DNA of 64,000 nucleotides from Fimenecus sp052298855 (GCA_052298855.1 DAVZXP010000002.1:62001-126000); one strand, 5' to 3'. Numbered from the stretch's first letter, positions 50,268 through 59,486 are shown. Notes: generated from the sequence alone by a model not told the origin. Translations and numbers: made by a program.

Positions 50268-50720
50268 TTGTACGAGATAATAATCGAAAACACTACGGCA
50301 TTTTGGCTGATACTTCTCGCCGCATTCACGATAATTGAAGCGGCAACCGTGCAGCTTGTGTCTGTTTGGTTTGCGGTAGGTGCCCTGGGCGCACTCGTGT
50401 CGTCATTTGCACATATGGATTTCAAGGTGCAGGTAATAGTTTTTATTGCCCTGTCGATATTGAGTCTCGTTGCTACAAGGCCGCTTGTTAAAAGGTTTAC
50501 CAAAACCAAGCTTCAGTCAATGAACGCAGACAGATGTCTTAATAAGACAGCCGTGGTGGTTGAACAAATCGACAACCTGAACGCAAAGGGTCAGGTAAAG
50601 GTCAACGGGAATATTTGGTCGGCAAGAAGCATAGATGATAAAATAATTCCCGAAAATACGCTCGTTAAGGTTTTGAAAATCGAGGGCGTGAAAGTTATAG
50701 TTGAAGAAATAAAGGAGTAA
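50268..50720 (+). CDS. NfeD-like membrane protein
   Basis: A 150-residue NfeD-family protein. Three closely spaced hydrophobic segments (AFWLILLAAFTIIEAATVQLV..., VWFAVGALGALVSS..., VQVIVFIALSILSL) are followed by a soluble OB-like domain (NKTAVVVEQIDNLNAKGQVKVNG). NfeD proteins act with SPFH/stomatin-like proteins in membrane microdomains. I start it at TTG 50268, seven bases after AAGGAGG; the ATG at 50262 is only one base from that site and cannot be used efficiently. The SPFH gene follows 7 bp after the stop. Confidence 0.88.
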   Translation: MYEIIIENTTAFWLILLAAFTIIEAATVQLVSVWFAVGALGALVSSFAHMDFKVQVIVFIALSILSLVATRPLVKRFTKTKLQSMNADRCLNKTAVVVEQIDNLNAKGQVKVNGNIWSARSIDDKIIPENTLVKVLKIEGVKVIVEEIKE

Positions 50721-50727
50721 ATGAAGT

Positions 50728-51657
50728 ATGATTTATGTAGTTTTTGGTATCTTAGCTGTTGTCCTTGCGATTGTTGCGGCAAACATTAAGATTGTTCCGC
50801 AATCAAAAGCATACGTAATCGAACGCTTGGGTGCGTACAGCACAACTTGGCAGACAGGCTTTCATGTAAAAGTTCCGTTTTTTGAAAGAGTTGCTAAAAT
50901 CGTTTCTCTTAAAGAGCAGGTAGTCGATTTCGATCCGCAACCCGTTATCACAAAGGATAATGTAACAATGCAGATTGATACGGTTGTATTTTTCCAGATA
51001 ACCGACCCGAAGCTTTATACCTACGGCGTTGAAAGACCTATTTCGGCTATCGAAAATCTTACCGCTACAACGCTTCGTAATATTATCGGCGAGCTTGAGC
51101 TTGATGCAACGCTTACTTCCCGTGATACAATCAACGCTAAAATCAGAGTGATTCTTGACGAAGCAACAGATCCGTGGGGCATTAAAGTAAACCGTGTTGA
51201 GCTTAAAAACATCATTCCTCCCCGTGAAATTCAGGACGCAATGGAGAAACAGATGAAGGCAGAGCGTCATCGCCGTGAGGCAATCCTTACCGCTGAGGGC
51301 GAAAAGGCAAGTAAGATACTTGTTGCCGAAGGTCATAAGGAGTCACAGATTCTTGACGCAGAGGCTCAAAAGCAGGCTGCTATTCTTCGTGCCGAGGCTG
51401 TTAAGGAGGCAAAAATCCGTGAGGCAGAGGGCGAGGCTGAGGCTATCCTTGCCGTACAGAGAGCAAACGCAAAGGCAATCGAGCTTATAAATCAGGCTAA
51501 TCCCAATCAGGCGGTGCTCACTCTCAAGAGCCTTGAGGCATTCGCAAAGGCTGCCGACGGTCAGGCTACAAAGATTATCATTCCGTCGGAAATTCAAGGC
51601 ATTGCAGGGCTTGCAACGAGCCTTAAAGAGCTTGTAACAGACGAAAACAAGGAATAA
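50728..51657 (+). CDS. SPFH/stomatin-like membrane protein (QmcA/paraslipin-like)
   Basis: A 309-residue protein: a single N-terminal membrane span (2-20), an SPFH domain (VPQSKAYVIERLGAYSTTWQ to about 180) and a long Ala/Glu/Arg-rich coiled coil (about 180-255). A hydrophilic tail follows. Such proteins form large membrane rings or scaffolds that affect membrane fluidity and protease quality control. Pairing with NfeD is the usual bacterial arrangement. AAAGGAG lies 10 bases before the ATG. A terminator follows. Confidence 0.95.
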   Translation: MIYVVFGILAVVLAIVAANIKIVPQSKAYVIERLGAYSTTWQTGFHVKVPFFERVAKIVSLKEQVVDFDPQPVITKDNVTMQIDTVVFFQITDPKLYTYGVERPISAIENLTATTLRNIIGELELDATLTSRDTINAKIRVILDEATDPWGIKVNRVELKNIIPPREIQDAMEKQMKAERHRREAILTAEGEKASKILVAEGHKESQILDAEAQKQAAILRAEAVKEAKIREAEGEAEAILAVQRANAKAIELINQANPNQAVLTLKSLEAFAKAADGQATKIIIPSEIQGIAGLATSLKELVTDENKE

Positions 51658-51718
51658 TTTAGTGCTTGAATATCACTTGATCCTTAAGTCTTTTATATGT
51701 CTATATTTTCGTGGCATT

Positions 51719-51762
51719 AAAAATCCCTCCTGATGTACATTCTGCATCAAGAGGGATTTTTT
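51719..51762 (+). terminator. Terminator after the SPFH gene
   Basis: AAATCCCTC/GAGGGATTT with an inner TGATG/CATCA extension and a run of T's. Confidence 0.88.
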
Positions 51763-51812
51763 CTATTGTCCGTTTTTTACGGACTTGTTCACAACGCCGG
51801 GGTTGCTTTTTA

Positions 51813-51841
51813 TTGACTCAACTCTCTAATCATGATAAAAT
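51813..51841 (+). promoter_or_regulatory. Promoter of the unknown anchored protein gene
   Basis: TTGACT (51813-51818), a 17-base spacer and TAAAAT (51836-51841), 176 bases before the ATG at 52018. The long leader contains a 29-codon ORF (51912-52001) with no clear ribosome site, beginning MSGLSFSGFTEVF. I do not call it a gene; it may be a leader or the remnant of a longer gene. Confidence 0.45.
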
Positions 51842-52017
51842 ATTTGTGTAATATAAGCATAAAATATTTGTTGTATTTGCCGTTCCTGAAGTGGTTTTAA
51901 GAGCTTGCTATATGTCCGGATTAAGCTTTTCAGGATTTACCGAAGTTTTCAAACCATCACTTTTAAATCACTATGTTGAAGCAATAGGAAAATACTGTTA
52001 AAGGTTGGAAATACATT

Positions 52018-52884
52018 ATGAAAAATAGAATATGTTTGATAATATTGTTTTGCGTTGTTTTGATTACAGTTTGCACAACATCTTTTGTTTTGATTGAAAA
52101 GAAAAACATATCAAAGCACAACTTGGTTTATGCCAACGGCATTGACAATAAATTGTATGAATACAATTTATCCGAACTTGATGAAAAACAGATTTCTTTT
52201 GACGGATATTCGGATTATTTTCTTGTCGGAGAATATACCCAAGGGGATTATTGCTGTGTCGCAAAAGATGAAAATTCGGCTTATGTTGTCTTAACGGTTA
52301 AAGACGGCATTGTAGAAAAAGTATATCAGTTAAGCTTTTGTCCGGATAAAATTATTGTAGGAAAAAGCAATATTTATTGCTTATCAGAGGGAAGGATTTA
52401 TCTGATAAGCACAACGGACAATTCTGAAATCCTTTATAAAGAAAATGTATATACTGAAAAATACTGCTTGAGTATGTTTGTTACCGAACAGGAGGATTTG
52501 GTTTATTTAAGGCAAGAAAATGACGGAAGTGTCTCGGCTTTGCTTGACAGTAACGGGCAGGAAAGCAATATTTTCACTTTTAATTTAAAAGAGGCTTCCA
52601 TTTTCGGGCTTGATGTCGACGGCAGAATTTTGTATATTGATAGAATCGACAATAACGCTTTGAAAAGTGTTTCTGTTTATGGGGGAAAGTTGAATAAAGT
52701 AAGAAAATACGGTAAAGATGTTACTTCCGTTCGGTCAATGTTTGATGGTGAATTTGTCATTAAATATAAAATCAGGATTGTTGACAACTGCCCATATGTC
52801 TTTGTAGATAGCGGCAAAACAGGCGTTTCTGTCGTAACCGGCTTACCTTGGTTTGATGTACCGGATTCTGTTGTTGTAGTTTAG
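52018..52884 (+). CDS. Membrane-anchored protein of unknown function, beta-propeller-like
   Basis: A 288-residue protein with an N-terminal hydrophobic segment (about 4-26) and an extracytoplasmic domain made of repeated short strands. Examples are NKLYEYNLSEL, SNIYCLSEGRIYLIST and GRILYIDRIDNN, the sort of pattern seen in YVTN- or DUF5050-like propeller sensors. I recognise no catalytic motif. The ribosome site is weak (AAAGGTTGG). The codon use is AT-rich. It stands alone between a terminator and a strong hairpin at 52951-52993. Confidence 0.65.
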   Translation: MKNRICLIILFCVVLITVCTTSFVLIEKKNISKHNLVYANGIDNKLYEYNLSELDEKQISFDGYSDYFLVGEYTQGDYCCVAKDENSAYVVLTVKDGIVEKVYQLSFCPDKIIVGKSNIYCLSEGRIYLISTTDNSEILYKENVYTEKYCLSMFVTEQEDLVYLRQENDGSVSALLDSNGQESNIFTFNLKEASIFGLDVDGRILYIDRIDNNALKSVSVYGGKLNKVRKYGKDVTSVRSMFDGEFVIKYKIRIVDNCPYVFVDSGKTGVSVVTGLPWFDVPDSVVVV

Positions 52885-52950
52885 TTTTGAAAGGCTCGTC
52901 TAAATTTTTATTTCATCAACTCGTTCAAATGCGCATAAGCGCTTTGATGG

Positions 52951-52993
52951 GTGTGCCCTGTGTATATCACCGTTTCAAATACACAGGGTGCGC
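52951..52993. terminator. Strong hairpin downstream of the unknown protein gene
   Basis: Perfect 10-bp arms CCCTGTGTAT/ATACACAGGG, extended to about 15 bp with G-U pairs, and a 13-base loop. It lacks a good T-run, so it may act as an mRNA-stabilising hairpin as much as a terminator. Confidence 0.5.
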
Positions 52994-53097
52994 TGAATGA
53001 AAATACGTTTTGCGCTTCCGACATTGAAACAGAGCAAAAACGCAGTCTATTTTACAAAGTTCAGTCCTTTAGACAACATAAGTTAAACAAGAAAAAA

Positions 53098-53240
53098 GCC
53101 TGTAGGATAAACATCTTACAGACTTTTTGTATAAATGGCCGAGATGACAGGACTTGACAAGGCAAGCCTTGTCAGTTTTTCTTCTATAAGTCCGTTTTGC
53201 TTCGCAAAAGATGGACTATGCAGGTTCAAGTCCTGTCGGA
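53098..53240. other. tRNA relic/structured element: T-arm-derived inverted repeat with inner hairpins
   Basis: On the reverse strand 53158-53136 reads as a tRNA 3' end with CCA (GTCAAGTCCTGTC...CGGCCA) followed by a terminator hairpin with T's (53127-53098). On the forward strand 53221-53239 is a second T-arm (GGTTCAAGTCC). The two are inverted, with a perfect 12-bp match (53146-53157/53226-53237). Between them are the hairpins GACAAGG/CCTTGTC with T5 (53156-53180) and AGTCC...GGACT (53189-53217). It could fold as a three-way junction RNA or be the scar of tRNA gene rearrangement. Confidence 0.45.
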
Positions 53241-53300
53241 AATTCAAAGAGCAAAAATAGCAGCTACAAAAATACATTCAAAAAAACTAACAATAACAAC

Positions 53301-53465
53301 CCGAAACAGGGTGGTAGCGAAACAAAGCTGTTGTGAGGGCGTTTACAACCGAACAGGCGACTTGAGCGTGACCTGTTTCGGAAAGGAGAAATGACGGCGT
53401 GGGTGAGGGATGGTTTTTTCAATAAAAAAGCCGTCACGAACGATACAAAGTCCGTGACGACGTGG
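53301..53465 (-). repeat. tRNA-linked CCACGTCGTC element, reverse copy on tRNA-Pro
   Basis: The 165-bp core in reverse orientation, from CCA of tRNA-Pro (53465-53463) through the T-rich hairpin to CCCTGTTTCGG at 53301. It differs from the long copies at a handful of positions and lacks their 150-bp extension. It defines the minimal unit and supplies the tRNA terminator. Confidence 0.8.
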
Positions 53466-53538
53466 TCGGAGTGACAAGACTTGAACTTGCGGCCCCTAGA
53501 CCCCCAGTCTAGTGCGCTACCAGCTGCGCTACACCCCG
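53463..53538 (-). tRNA. tRNA-Pro (anticodon GGG)
   Basis: Reverse strand: acceptor CGGGGTG with a CACTCCG 3' strand (one G-U pair), anticodon stem CTAGA/TCTAG and loop CTGGGGG (GGG), T-loop GTTCAAGTC and encoded CCA. It reads CCC/CCU proline codons. Confidence 0.94.
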
Positions 53539-53614
53539 AAATATATAACAGTAAATTAAGTGGGGGATATGATTTATGCTTAAAAACATAGGTCATATTT
53601 TTTACTGCCCGAGT

Positions 53615-53643
53615 ATATTATCATATATTTAATTGTTTTGCAA
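53615..53643 (-). promoter_or_regulatory. Possible promoter of tRNA-Pro
   Basis: Reverse strand: TTGCAA (53643-53638), a 17-base spacer and TAATAT (53620-53615). It lies about 75 bases upstream of the tRNA, so a 5' leader of about 70 bases is implied. Confidence 0.4.
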
Positions 53644-53722
53644 GTGATTTTTTGATTTTTTTCACTTTTTTTCAAAATTTTCAGAGTTTTTCATTAAAAA
53701 TGCGTCGTAAGAGGTTTTTTAC

Positions 53723-53751
53723 TTGTCTTTTTACTTTTAATATATTAGAAT
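53723..53751 (+). promoter_or_regulatory. Promoter of the GH31 gene
   Basis: TTGTCT (53723-53728), a 17-base spacer and TAGAAT (53746-53751), 28 bases before the ATG at 53780. Confidence 0.45.
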
Positions 53752-53779
53752 AAAAGTATAAATTTACGGAGGGAAAAAT

Positions 53780-56188
53780 ATGCCTGATTATTTTGATTGC
53801 TTTAAAATAAATTGTTCCCCTGTTTCAAAAAAAGAGTGCACAATCACTGCCGGGGATACAAGATTAACTGTTTTGACGCCTTGCCTTGTTCGTGTTGAGG
53901 TGTCTGATGACGGTTGCTTTTGCGACGAGCCTACGCAAGCGGTGTGGTTTAGGGACTTTGATAACCCTGAATTCACTCAAAGCGTTATTAAAAATCGCAT
54001 TGTTGTTAAAACCGAGCTTGCCGAGTTTTGCTATGATACCAAAAAGCACAAGATGTTATACATAAATCTTGCGGATTCCCGTCATATAACCGATTTCAAC
54101 TCGGGCAATTTGAAAGGTACTTGCCGAACTTTAGACGGCTCTTGCGGAAAAGAACCGCTTGAGGACGGTATTGTGTCCCGAAACGGCGTTGCAATGCTGA
54201 GCGATGGTAAATCGCTTGTTATCTGTGGGGACGGACTTCCTAAGCCGAGAGCGCATAAGCAGTCCGACGATTATTTCTTCGCATACGGAAACGATTACAT
54301 AAGCGCCGTGAGTGATTTCTTTAAGCTGACAGGCTTTGCGCCGCTTATTCCGAGATTTGCATTGGGAAATTGGTGGTCAAGGTATAAGGCATATACTCAA
54401 GAGGAATATCTTACCCTTATGAATAGGTTTATTGACAGTAAAATACCGATTACGGTCGCTACTGTCGATATGGATTGGCATTGGGTTGACGTCAAGAAGA
54501 GATTCGGAAAGGAAGCGGCGAAGAATTCACATTGCAATACCGCTAAGGAGAGATATTTCGATATGATGTCCGACGGCGGATGGACGGGCTACAGCTGGAA
54601 CACGGAGTTGTTTCCGAATCCGCAGGAATTTCTCAAAAAGCTTCACGATAACGACTTTAAGGTTACGCTTAATCTTCATCCTGCAACGGGAATACGCTTT
54701 TTTGAGGATTGTTATAACGAATTTGCAAGGTTTATGGGCGACGACCCAAAGGAGAAAAAGCACTACAGATTTGATATAACCGATAAAAAGTTTATAGAGG
54801 CATATTTCAGTATTGTTCATAAACCGCTTCAGGATATGGGCGTGGATTTCTGGTGGATCGATTGGCAGCAGGGCAATAAGACTGACACGCCCGGACTTGA
54901 TCCGCTTTGGGCGTTAAATCATTATCATTCGCTTGATATTGCAAGAGACGGCAAGAGGCGACCGCTTATTCTTTCGAGGTTTGCAGGCGCAGGCTCACAC
55001 CGTTATCCGCTCGGATTTTCGGGCGATACATTCCAAAATTGGAATGTGCTTGATTTTCAGCCGTATTTCACTTCGACAGCCACAAATATCGGCTACACTT
55101 GGTGGAGTCACGACATCGGCGGTCATCATATGGGCAAGAAAGACGATGAATTGTATCTTCGTTGGGTTCAGTTCGGCGTATTCTCTCCGATAATGAGGCT
55201 ACATTCTACTTCTAACGAGTTTATGGGCAAAGAGCCTTGGAAGTATTCAAAGAGCGTTGAAACGGTTGTCAGCGACTTTATGAGGCTTCGTCACAGAATG
55301 CTTCCGTATCTCTACACGATGAATTACAGAACGCATACCGACGGCAGAGCGATTTGCGAGCCTATGTATTATGAATATCCCGATTGCGACGAGGCATATG
55401 CCTGCAAGAACGAGTACCGCTTTGGCTCTGAATTGATTGTCGCACCGATAACCGAGCCTAAAAATAAAAGAACCTTGCTTGCAGGCACAAAGGCTTGGAT
55501 ACCCGAGGGCAGATATACGGATATTTTCAATAATCGTATATACAAAGGCCCTATGAGCATTAAGCTGTTCCGTGATGACAGTACAATACCCGTGCTTGCA
55601 AAAGAGGGTGCTATAATTACGCTTGGAATGAACGGCGAGGATAATTCTTGTAAAAATCCCGACGGCTTGGAAATTCTAATTTACAGAGGAAGCAACAGCT
55701 TTTCAATGTACGAGGATGACGGCGAAACAAAGGAATTTGAAAACGGCAAATTTGCGTTTACCGATTTTGAGGTTGCCGAAAAAGATAATACTGTCGAGTT
55801 TTATATAAAGCCCGTAAGAGGGGATAAGACGGTTATTCCGAACGTGAGAGCTTATACTCTTTCATTCAGAGATATTGTAAATGCAAATGTCGCTGTTGCG
55901 GTAAACGGCAAAGAAAAAGAGTGTAAGGTCTTAAAGGATAACGGATATGTAAGCGTTTTGTTAAAAGAGATATATCCCGAGGACAGCGTTAAAATTACAC
56001 TTTCAAATACAGCTGCCCTTAAAAATACCGACAGGAGAGAGGCTCTTATTGAGCTTGTGTCGAAATATCAGCTCAATAATAATATTAAGCCTACTGTGTT
56101 CGGAGCATATGTTGACGGAAAAACAAACACGCTCAAGGTGAAAAAATGCTTCCGAGAGCCGATTGAGGAAATTGAAAAGCTCAGATAA
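53780..56188 (+). CDS. Glycoside hydrolase family 31 (alpha-glucosidase/alpha-xylosidase type)
   Basis: An 802-residue intracellular glycosidase without a signal peptide. The N-terminal beta-sandwich is followed by the TIM barrel, with the family signature around WWIDWQQG (nucleophile Asp361) and FSGDTFQNW (acid/base Asp416). IPRFALGNWWSRY near 190 and the VATVDMDWHWVD substrate loop are also typical. The family hydrolyses alpha-glucosides, alpha-xylosides or sulfoquinovosides; specificity is not evident. CGGAGGG precedes the ATG. Substrate would have to be imported, perhaps by the GPH symporter at 1.9 kb, though the two genes are not linked. Confidence 0.95.
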   Translation: MPDYFDCFKINCSPVSKKECTITAGDTRLTVLTPCLVRVEVSDDGCFCDEPTQAVWFRDFDNPEFTQSVIKNRIVVKTELAEFCYDTKKHKMLYINLADSRHITDFNSGNLKGTCRTLDGSCGKEPLEDGIVSRNGVAMLSDGKSLVICGDGLPKPRAHKQSDDYFFAYGNDYISAVSDFFKLTGFAPLIPRFALGNWWSRYKAYTQEEYLTLMNRFIDSKIPITVATVDMDWHWVDVKKRFGKEAAKNSHCNTAKERYFDMMSDGGWTGYSWNTELFPNPQEFLKKLHDNDFKVTLNLHPATGIRFFEDCYNEFARFMGDDPKEKKHYRFDITDKKFIEAYFSIVHKPLQDMGVDFWWIDWQQGNKTDTPGLDPLWALNHYHSLDIARDGKRRPLILSRFAGAGSHRYPLGFSGDTFQNWNVLDFQPYFTSTATNIGYTWWSHDIGGHHMGKKDDELYLRWVQFGVFSPIMRLHSTSNEFMGKEPWKYSKSVETVVSDFMRLRHRMLPYLYTMNYRTHTDGRAICEPMYYEYPDCDEAYACKNEYRFGSELIVAPITEPKNKRTLLAGTKAWIPEGRYTDIFNNRIYKGPMSIKLFRDDSTIPVLAKEGAIITLGMNGEDNSCKNPDGLEILIYRGSNSFSMYEDDGETKEFENGKFAFTDFEVAEKDNTVEFYIKPVRGDKTVIPNVRAYTLSFRDIVNANVAVAVNGKEKECKVLKDNGYVSVLLKEIYPEDSVKITLSNTAALKNTDRREALIELVSKYQLNNNIKPTVFGAYVDGKTNTLKVKKCFREPIEEIEKLR

Positions 56189-56235
56189 TCGTGATTGAAT
56201 TTGTAAACGGTTTAGTGTTTTGAGAGGTGATTGCT

Positions 56236-57390
56236 ATGGGCACAAAAGAGTTTGCATATATTTTCGGCGATGCAATCTGTCTTATAATGCTTATGTTCAT
56301 AAGCAGTGCATCAAGACGGCATACGAAGATACTTATTGCGGAGAGATACTTCCTTGAAATGTCTCTTGCAACGGAAATTTTACTTATATCCGATATAATA
56401 TGGCCGCTTGTTAACGGCGTTACGCTTCCCGGCTTCAGACTTCTTAATATTATAATAAATTTGGTTTATATGGTCCTGACGGGATTTATCGGCTTTTTGT
56501 GGATTATATATGTCGATTTTAAGGTTCGCCGCAGACTTGACAGTTCTCATAACAAAAGAGTTATTATGTTTTCAATTCCGATGTTGGTTTTGTTAGTTTT
56601 AACGCTCACTTCGCCAAAAACGCATATTTTGTTCTATATTGACGAGAACAACTGTTACCGCAGAGGTAAGCTTATGTGGATAAGAATATGCGTTATGATT
56701 CTTTACGTTTTGTGGGCGGCGGTGCTTACTCTTGTCGGAATAAAACGGCAAAAAACAAAGCAGAAAAAGTATGAAATGCGTGCGCTTTTGCAGTTTACCT
56801 TTTTCCCGCTTATCGGTATATTTATGCAGCAGTTTTATTTGAATTTGCCGTTTACCGCTGTCGGAATTTCTCTTTCGGTTTTATTGGTATTCATAAATGT
56901 TCAAAATAAGCAGATTTCAATAGATACGCTTACGGGTATAAACAACAGACGGCAGTTGGCTCTTTATATAGACTCCGAACTCAGTGCTTCAAGCAAAAAA
57001 GGTGAGCTGTATTACCTTATTATGGACGTTGATAAGTTCAAATCAATCAACGATACCTACGGACACCTTGAGGGCGATAACGCACTTATTAAAATTGCTT
57101 CGCTGTTGAATTTCCTGTGCGAAAAGCAAAATGACTTTGTCGCACGCTACGGCGGAGACGAGTTTGTTGTTGTGTGCAGACGGCATAACGAAGCAGAGGT
57201 TGAAGCCTTGAAGCAGGAGATTTTAAGTGCCGTTTCTAAATTGAACGACGAGGGAACGCTTCCGTACACGCTTTCTTTAAGCGTGGGAAGTGCAAAGTTT
57301 GATACGTCCAAAAGCAATGATGAAATATTTGCCGAAGCGGATAAAAAGCTCTACTCGATAAAATCGGAACGCACGAATGTTAACGCATAA
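56236..57390 (+). CDS. Membrane-bound diguanylate cyclase (GGDEF)
   Basis: A 384-residue protein: about six to seven membrane segments (residues 5-225) forming a sensor, then a GGDEF domain with DTLTGINNRR, MDVDKFKSINDTYGHLEGD and an intact active site RYGGDEF near residue 300. It should make cyclic di-GMP. There is no RxxD inhibitory site five residues before GGDEF, so feedback inhibition may be absent. The start at 56236 follows GAGAGGTGAT. It is downstream of the GH31 gene by 47 bp and may be co-transcribed. Confidence 0.92.
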   Translation: MGTKEFAYIFGDAICLIMLMFISSASRRHTKILIAERYFLEMSLATEILLISDIIWPLVNGVTLPGFRLLNIIINLVYMVLTGFIGFLWIIYVDFKVRRRLDSSHNKRVIMFSIPMLVLLVLTLTSPKTHILFYIDENNCYRRGKLMWIRICVMILYVLWAAVLTLVGIKRQKTKQKKYEMRALLQFTFFPLIGIFMQQFYLNLPFTAVGISLSVLLVFINVQNKQISIDTLTGINNRRQLALYIDSELSASSKKGELYYLIMDVDKFKSINDTYGHLEGDNALIKIASLLNFLCEKQNDFVARYGGDEFVVVCRRHNEAEVEALKQEILSAVSKLNDEGTLPYTLSLSVGSAKFDTSKSNDEIFAEADKKLYSIKSERTNVNA

Positions 57391-57420
57391 GCTTTTTTGA
57401 GTGTAAATCGCAAATTTATG

Positions 57421-57449
57421 TTGATTTTATGGGAATAATTGAGTATTAT
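57421..57449 (+). promoter_or_regulatory. Promoter of nadA-mnmA
   Basis: TTGATT (57421-57426), a 17-base spacer and TATTAT (57444-57449), 38 bases before the nadA ATG. Confidence 0.5.
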
Positions 57450-57486
57450 TATATTTGTAATTTTTAATTGTTTGCAGGTGAAAGCT

Positions 57487-58401
57487 ATGATTAGTGATGT
57501 TCAGAAAGAAATAATGCGACTTAAAAAGGAAAAGGATATTTGTATTCTTGCCCATTCTTATGTCGCTCATGAAATACTTGAAATTGCCGATTTTACGGGT
57601 GACAGCTATGCACTCTCCGTGAAAGCCGCTTCCGCACCGCAAAAGACCGTGATTATGGTCGGCGTTCGTTTTATGGCTGAGACTGTAAAAATTCTCTCTC
57701 CCGAAAAGACTGTTATCCTTGCTCATGATGAAGCAGGCTGTCCTATGGCAGAGCAGATGGATAAGGATATGATTTCGGCTGTCAAACAGCAGTATCCCGA
57801 CTATAAGGTTGTGGCATATATAAACACTACCGCAGAGCTTAAAACGGTTTGCGATGTGTGCGTTACTTCGTCGTCGGCTGTTAAAATTGTAAGTCAGCTT
57901 CCCGATAAAAATATTCTCTTTATTCCCGATTGCAACCTCGGCGCTTATGTGGCTGAGCAGGTTCCCGATAAGAATTTCAAGCTCTTGCAGGGCGGCTGTC
58001 CCGTTCATGCTTCGGTAAATGAAAGAGAGGTTATAGCGGCGAAGCAGAAGCATCCCAATGCACTTTTGCTCGTTCATCCCGAATGTACCGCAGAGGTTAC
58101 AAAGCACGCCGATTATATCGGCTCGACCTCGGGCATTATGGAATTTGCTAAAAAGAGCGAAAATAAAGAATTTATTATCGGCACGGAGATTTCTATTGCG
58201 GAGCATTTGCAATATGAGTGCCCCGATAAGATGTTCTATTATCTTTCGCAAAAGCTTATATGCAAGAATATGAAAATGCCAACGCTCTGTGATGTTTACA
58301 ATGCTGTTCTCGGTCGTTCGGGAGAGGAAATCAAGCTTGACGGCGACACGATAGTAAAGGCTCGCAAATGTATTGACGAGATGATAAGGCTCGGCGGCTG
58401 A
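57487..58401 (+). CDS. nadA: Quinolinate synthase
   Basis: A 304-residue 4Fe-4S enzyme that condenses iminoaspartate with dihydroxyacetone phosphate to make quinolinate for NAD synthesis. The three cluster cysteines are recognisable in DEAGCPMA, VHPECTAEV and MPTLCDVYN. The start at 57487 follows CAGGTGAAAG. The usual partners nadB and nadC are not beside it; instead mnmA follows 11 bp downstream. The missing partners may lie elsewhere in the genome. Confidence 0.95.
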   Translation: MISDVQKEIMRLKKEKDICILAHSYVAHEILEIADFTGDSYALSVKAASAPQKTVIMVGVRFMAETVKILSPEKTVILAHDEAGCPMAEQMDKDMISAVKQQYPDYKVVAYINTTAELKTVCDVCVTSSSAVKIVSQLPDKNILFIPDCNLGAYVAEQVPDKNFKLLQGGCPVHASVNEREVIAAKQKHPNALLLVHPECTAEVTKHADYIGSTSGIMEFAKKSENKEFIIGTEISIAEHLQYECPDKMFYYLSQKLICKNMKMPTLCDVYNAVLGRSGEEIKLDGDTIVKARKCIDEMIRLGG

Positions 58402-58412
58402 GGTGTTTTTAA

Positions 58413-59486
58413 TTGACAGATAATAAAAAAGTAATGATAGGTATGAGCGGCGGCGTTGACTCTTCGGTTGCCGCTTTCCTTTTACAAAAAGAGTCACTCG
58501 AGGTTATCGGAGCTACAATGAAGCTCTATAACAACGAGGATATTGATTTTGTTTCCGAAAAGACCTGCTGCTCGCTTGACGACGTTTTAGACGCAAAGAG
58601 CGTTTGCGCAAGGCTCGGCATTCGTCATTACACGCTTAATATGACGGATGATTTCAAAAAAGAGGTTATCGAACGCTTTATATCGGCATATCAAAACGGA
58701 TTTACACCAAATCCGTGTATTGACTGCAACCGTTATATGAAATTCTCGAAAATGCTTCATAAGGCACAGGAGCTTGATATAGATTATGTTGCGACAGGTC
58801 ATTATGCAAGAATTGAAAAGCAGGGCGATAGGTATATCTTAAAAAAGGCCGTTGATTTGTCAAAGGATCAAAGCTATGTTCTCTATTCGCTCACACAAGA
58901 GCAGTTAAAGGTAACAAAATTTCCGCTTGGCAATTACACAAAACAGCAGGTGCGTGAAATTGCCGAGGAAAACGGCTTTGTTAACGCACGAAAGCACGAA
59001 AGCCAAGATATTTGCTTTGTTCCCGACGGGGATTACAGTAAATTTATCGAATATTATACGGGCAAAACTTATCCCTGCGGCGATTTTGTCGATATGAACG
59101 GTAAAAGGCTCGGAGAGCACAAGGGAATTATCCGTTATACGATAGGGCAGAGGAGAGGGCTCGGACTTGCCTTGCCGGCTTCTATGTACGTTGTTGAAAA
59201 GGATGTCGATAATAACAAGGTTATTCTCGGCTTCAATGACGACCTTTTCAAAAAAGAAGTAAATGTTAAAAATATTAGCTTTACCGCTTGTGACGGACTT
59301 GATAAACCCGAACGCTTGTGTGCTAAAATCAGATATAATCAAAAGGAACAGCCTGCAACGGTAATGCAGACGGACGAAAATCACTTTACGATTGTTTTTG
59401 ATGAACCGCAAAGAGCCATTACTAAAGGTCAAGCGGCGGTTTTATATGACGGTGACACGGTTGTCGGCGGCGGAACAATAGAATAA
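58413..59486 (+). CDS. mnmA: tRNA-specific 2-thiouridylase MnmA
   Basis: A 357-residue enzyme putting sulfur on U34 of Lys, Glu and Gln tRNAs. The PP-loop GMSGGVDSSVAA starts near residue 10; the catalytic cysteines are in FTPNPCIDCN and QDICFVPDGDY. I favour the TTG start at 58413, seven bases after AGGTG, giving MTDNKKVMIG; the ATG at 58434 would remove the usual strand-forming lead. It is coupled to nadA, a pairing that may reflect shared need for sulfur or iron-sulfur supply (inference). Confidence 0.95.
   Translation: MTDNKKVMIGMSGGVDSSVAAFLLQKESLEVIGATMKLYNNEDIDFVSEKTCCSLDDVLDAKSVCARLGIRHYTLNMTDDFKKEVIERFISAYQNGFTPNPCIDCNRYMKFSKMLHKAQELDIDYVATGHYARIEKQGDRYILKKAVDLSKDQSYVLYSLTQEQLKVTKFPLGNYTKQQVREIAEENGFVNARKHESQDICFVPDGDYSKFIEYYTGKTYPCGDFVDMNGKRLGEHKGIIRYTIGQRRGLGLALPASMYVVEKDVDNNKVILGFNDDLFKKEVNVKNISFTACDGLDKPERLCAKIRYNQKEQPATVMQTDENHFTIVFDEPQRAITKGQAAVLYDGDTVVGGGTIE

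Noticed and set aside
51912..52001. 29-codon ORF (starts MSGLSFSGFTEVF) in the leader of the unknown anchored protein
   Set aside because: No adequate ribosome site and no associated hairpin; it could be a gene remnant but cannot be supported as a gene.
53264..53596. 110-codon reverse frame over tRNA-Pro
   Set aside because: It overlaps a well-supported tRNA gene and the repeat element.
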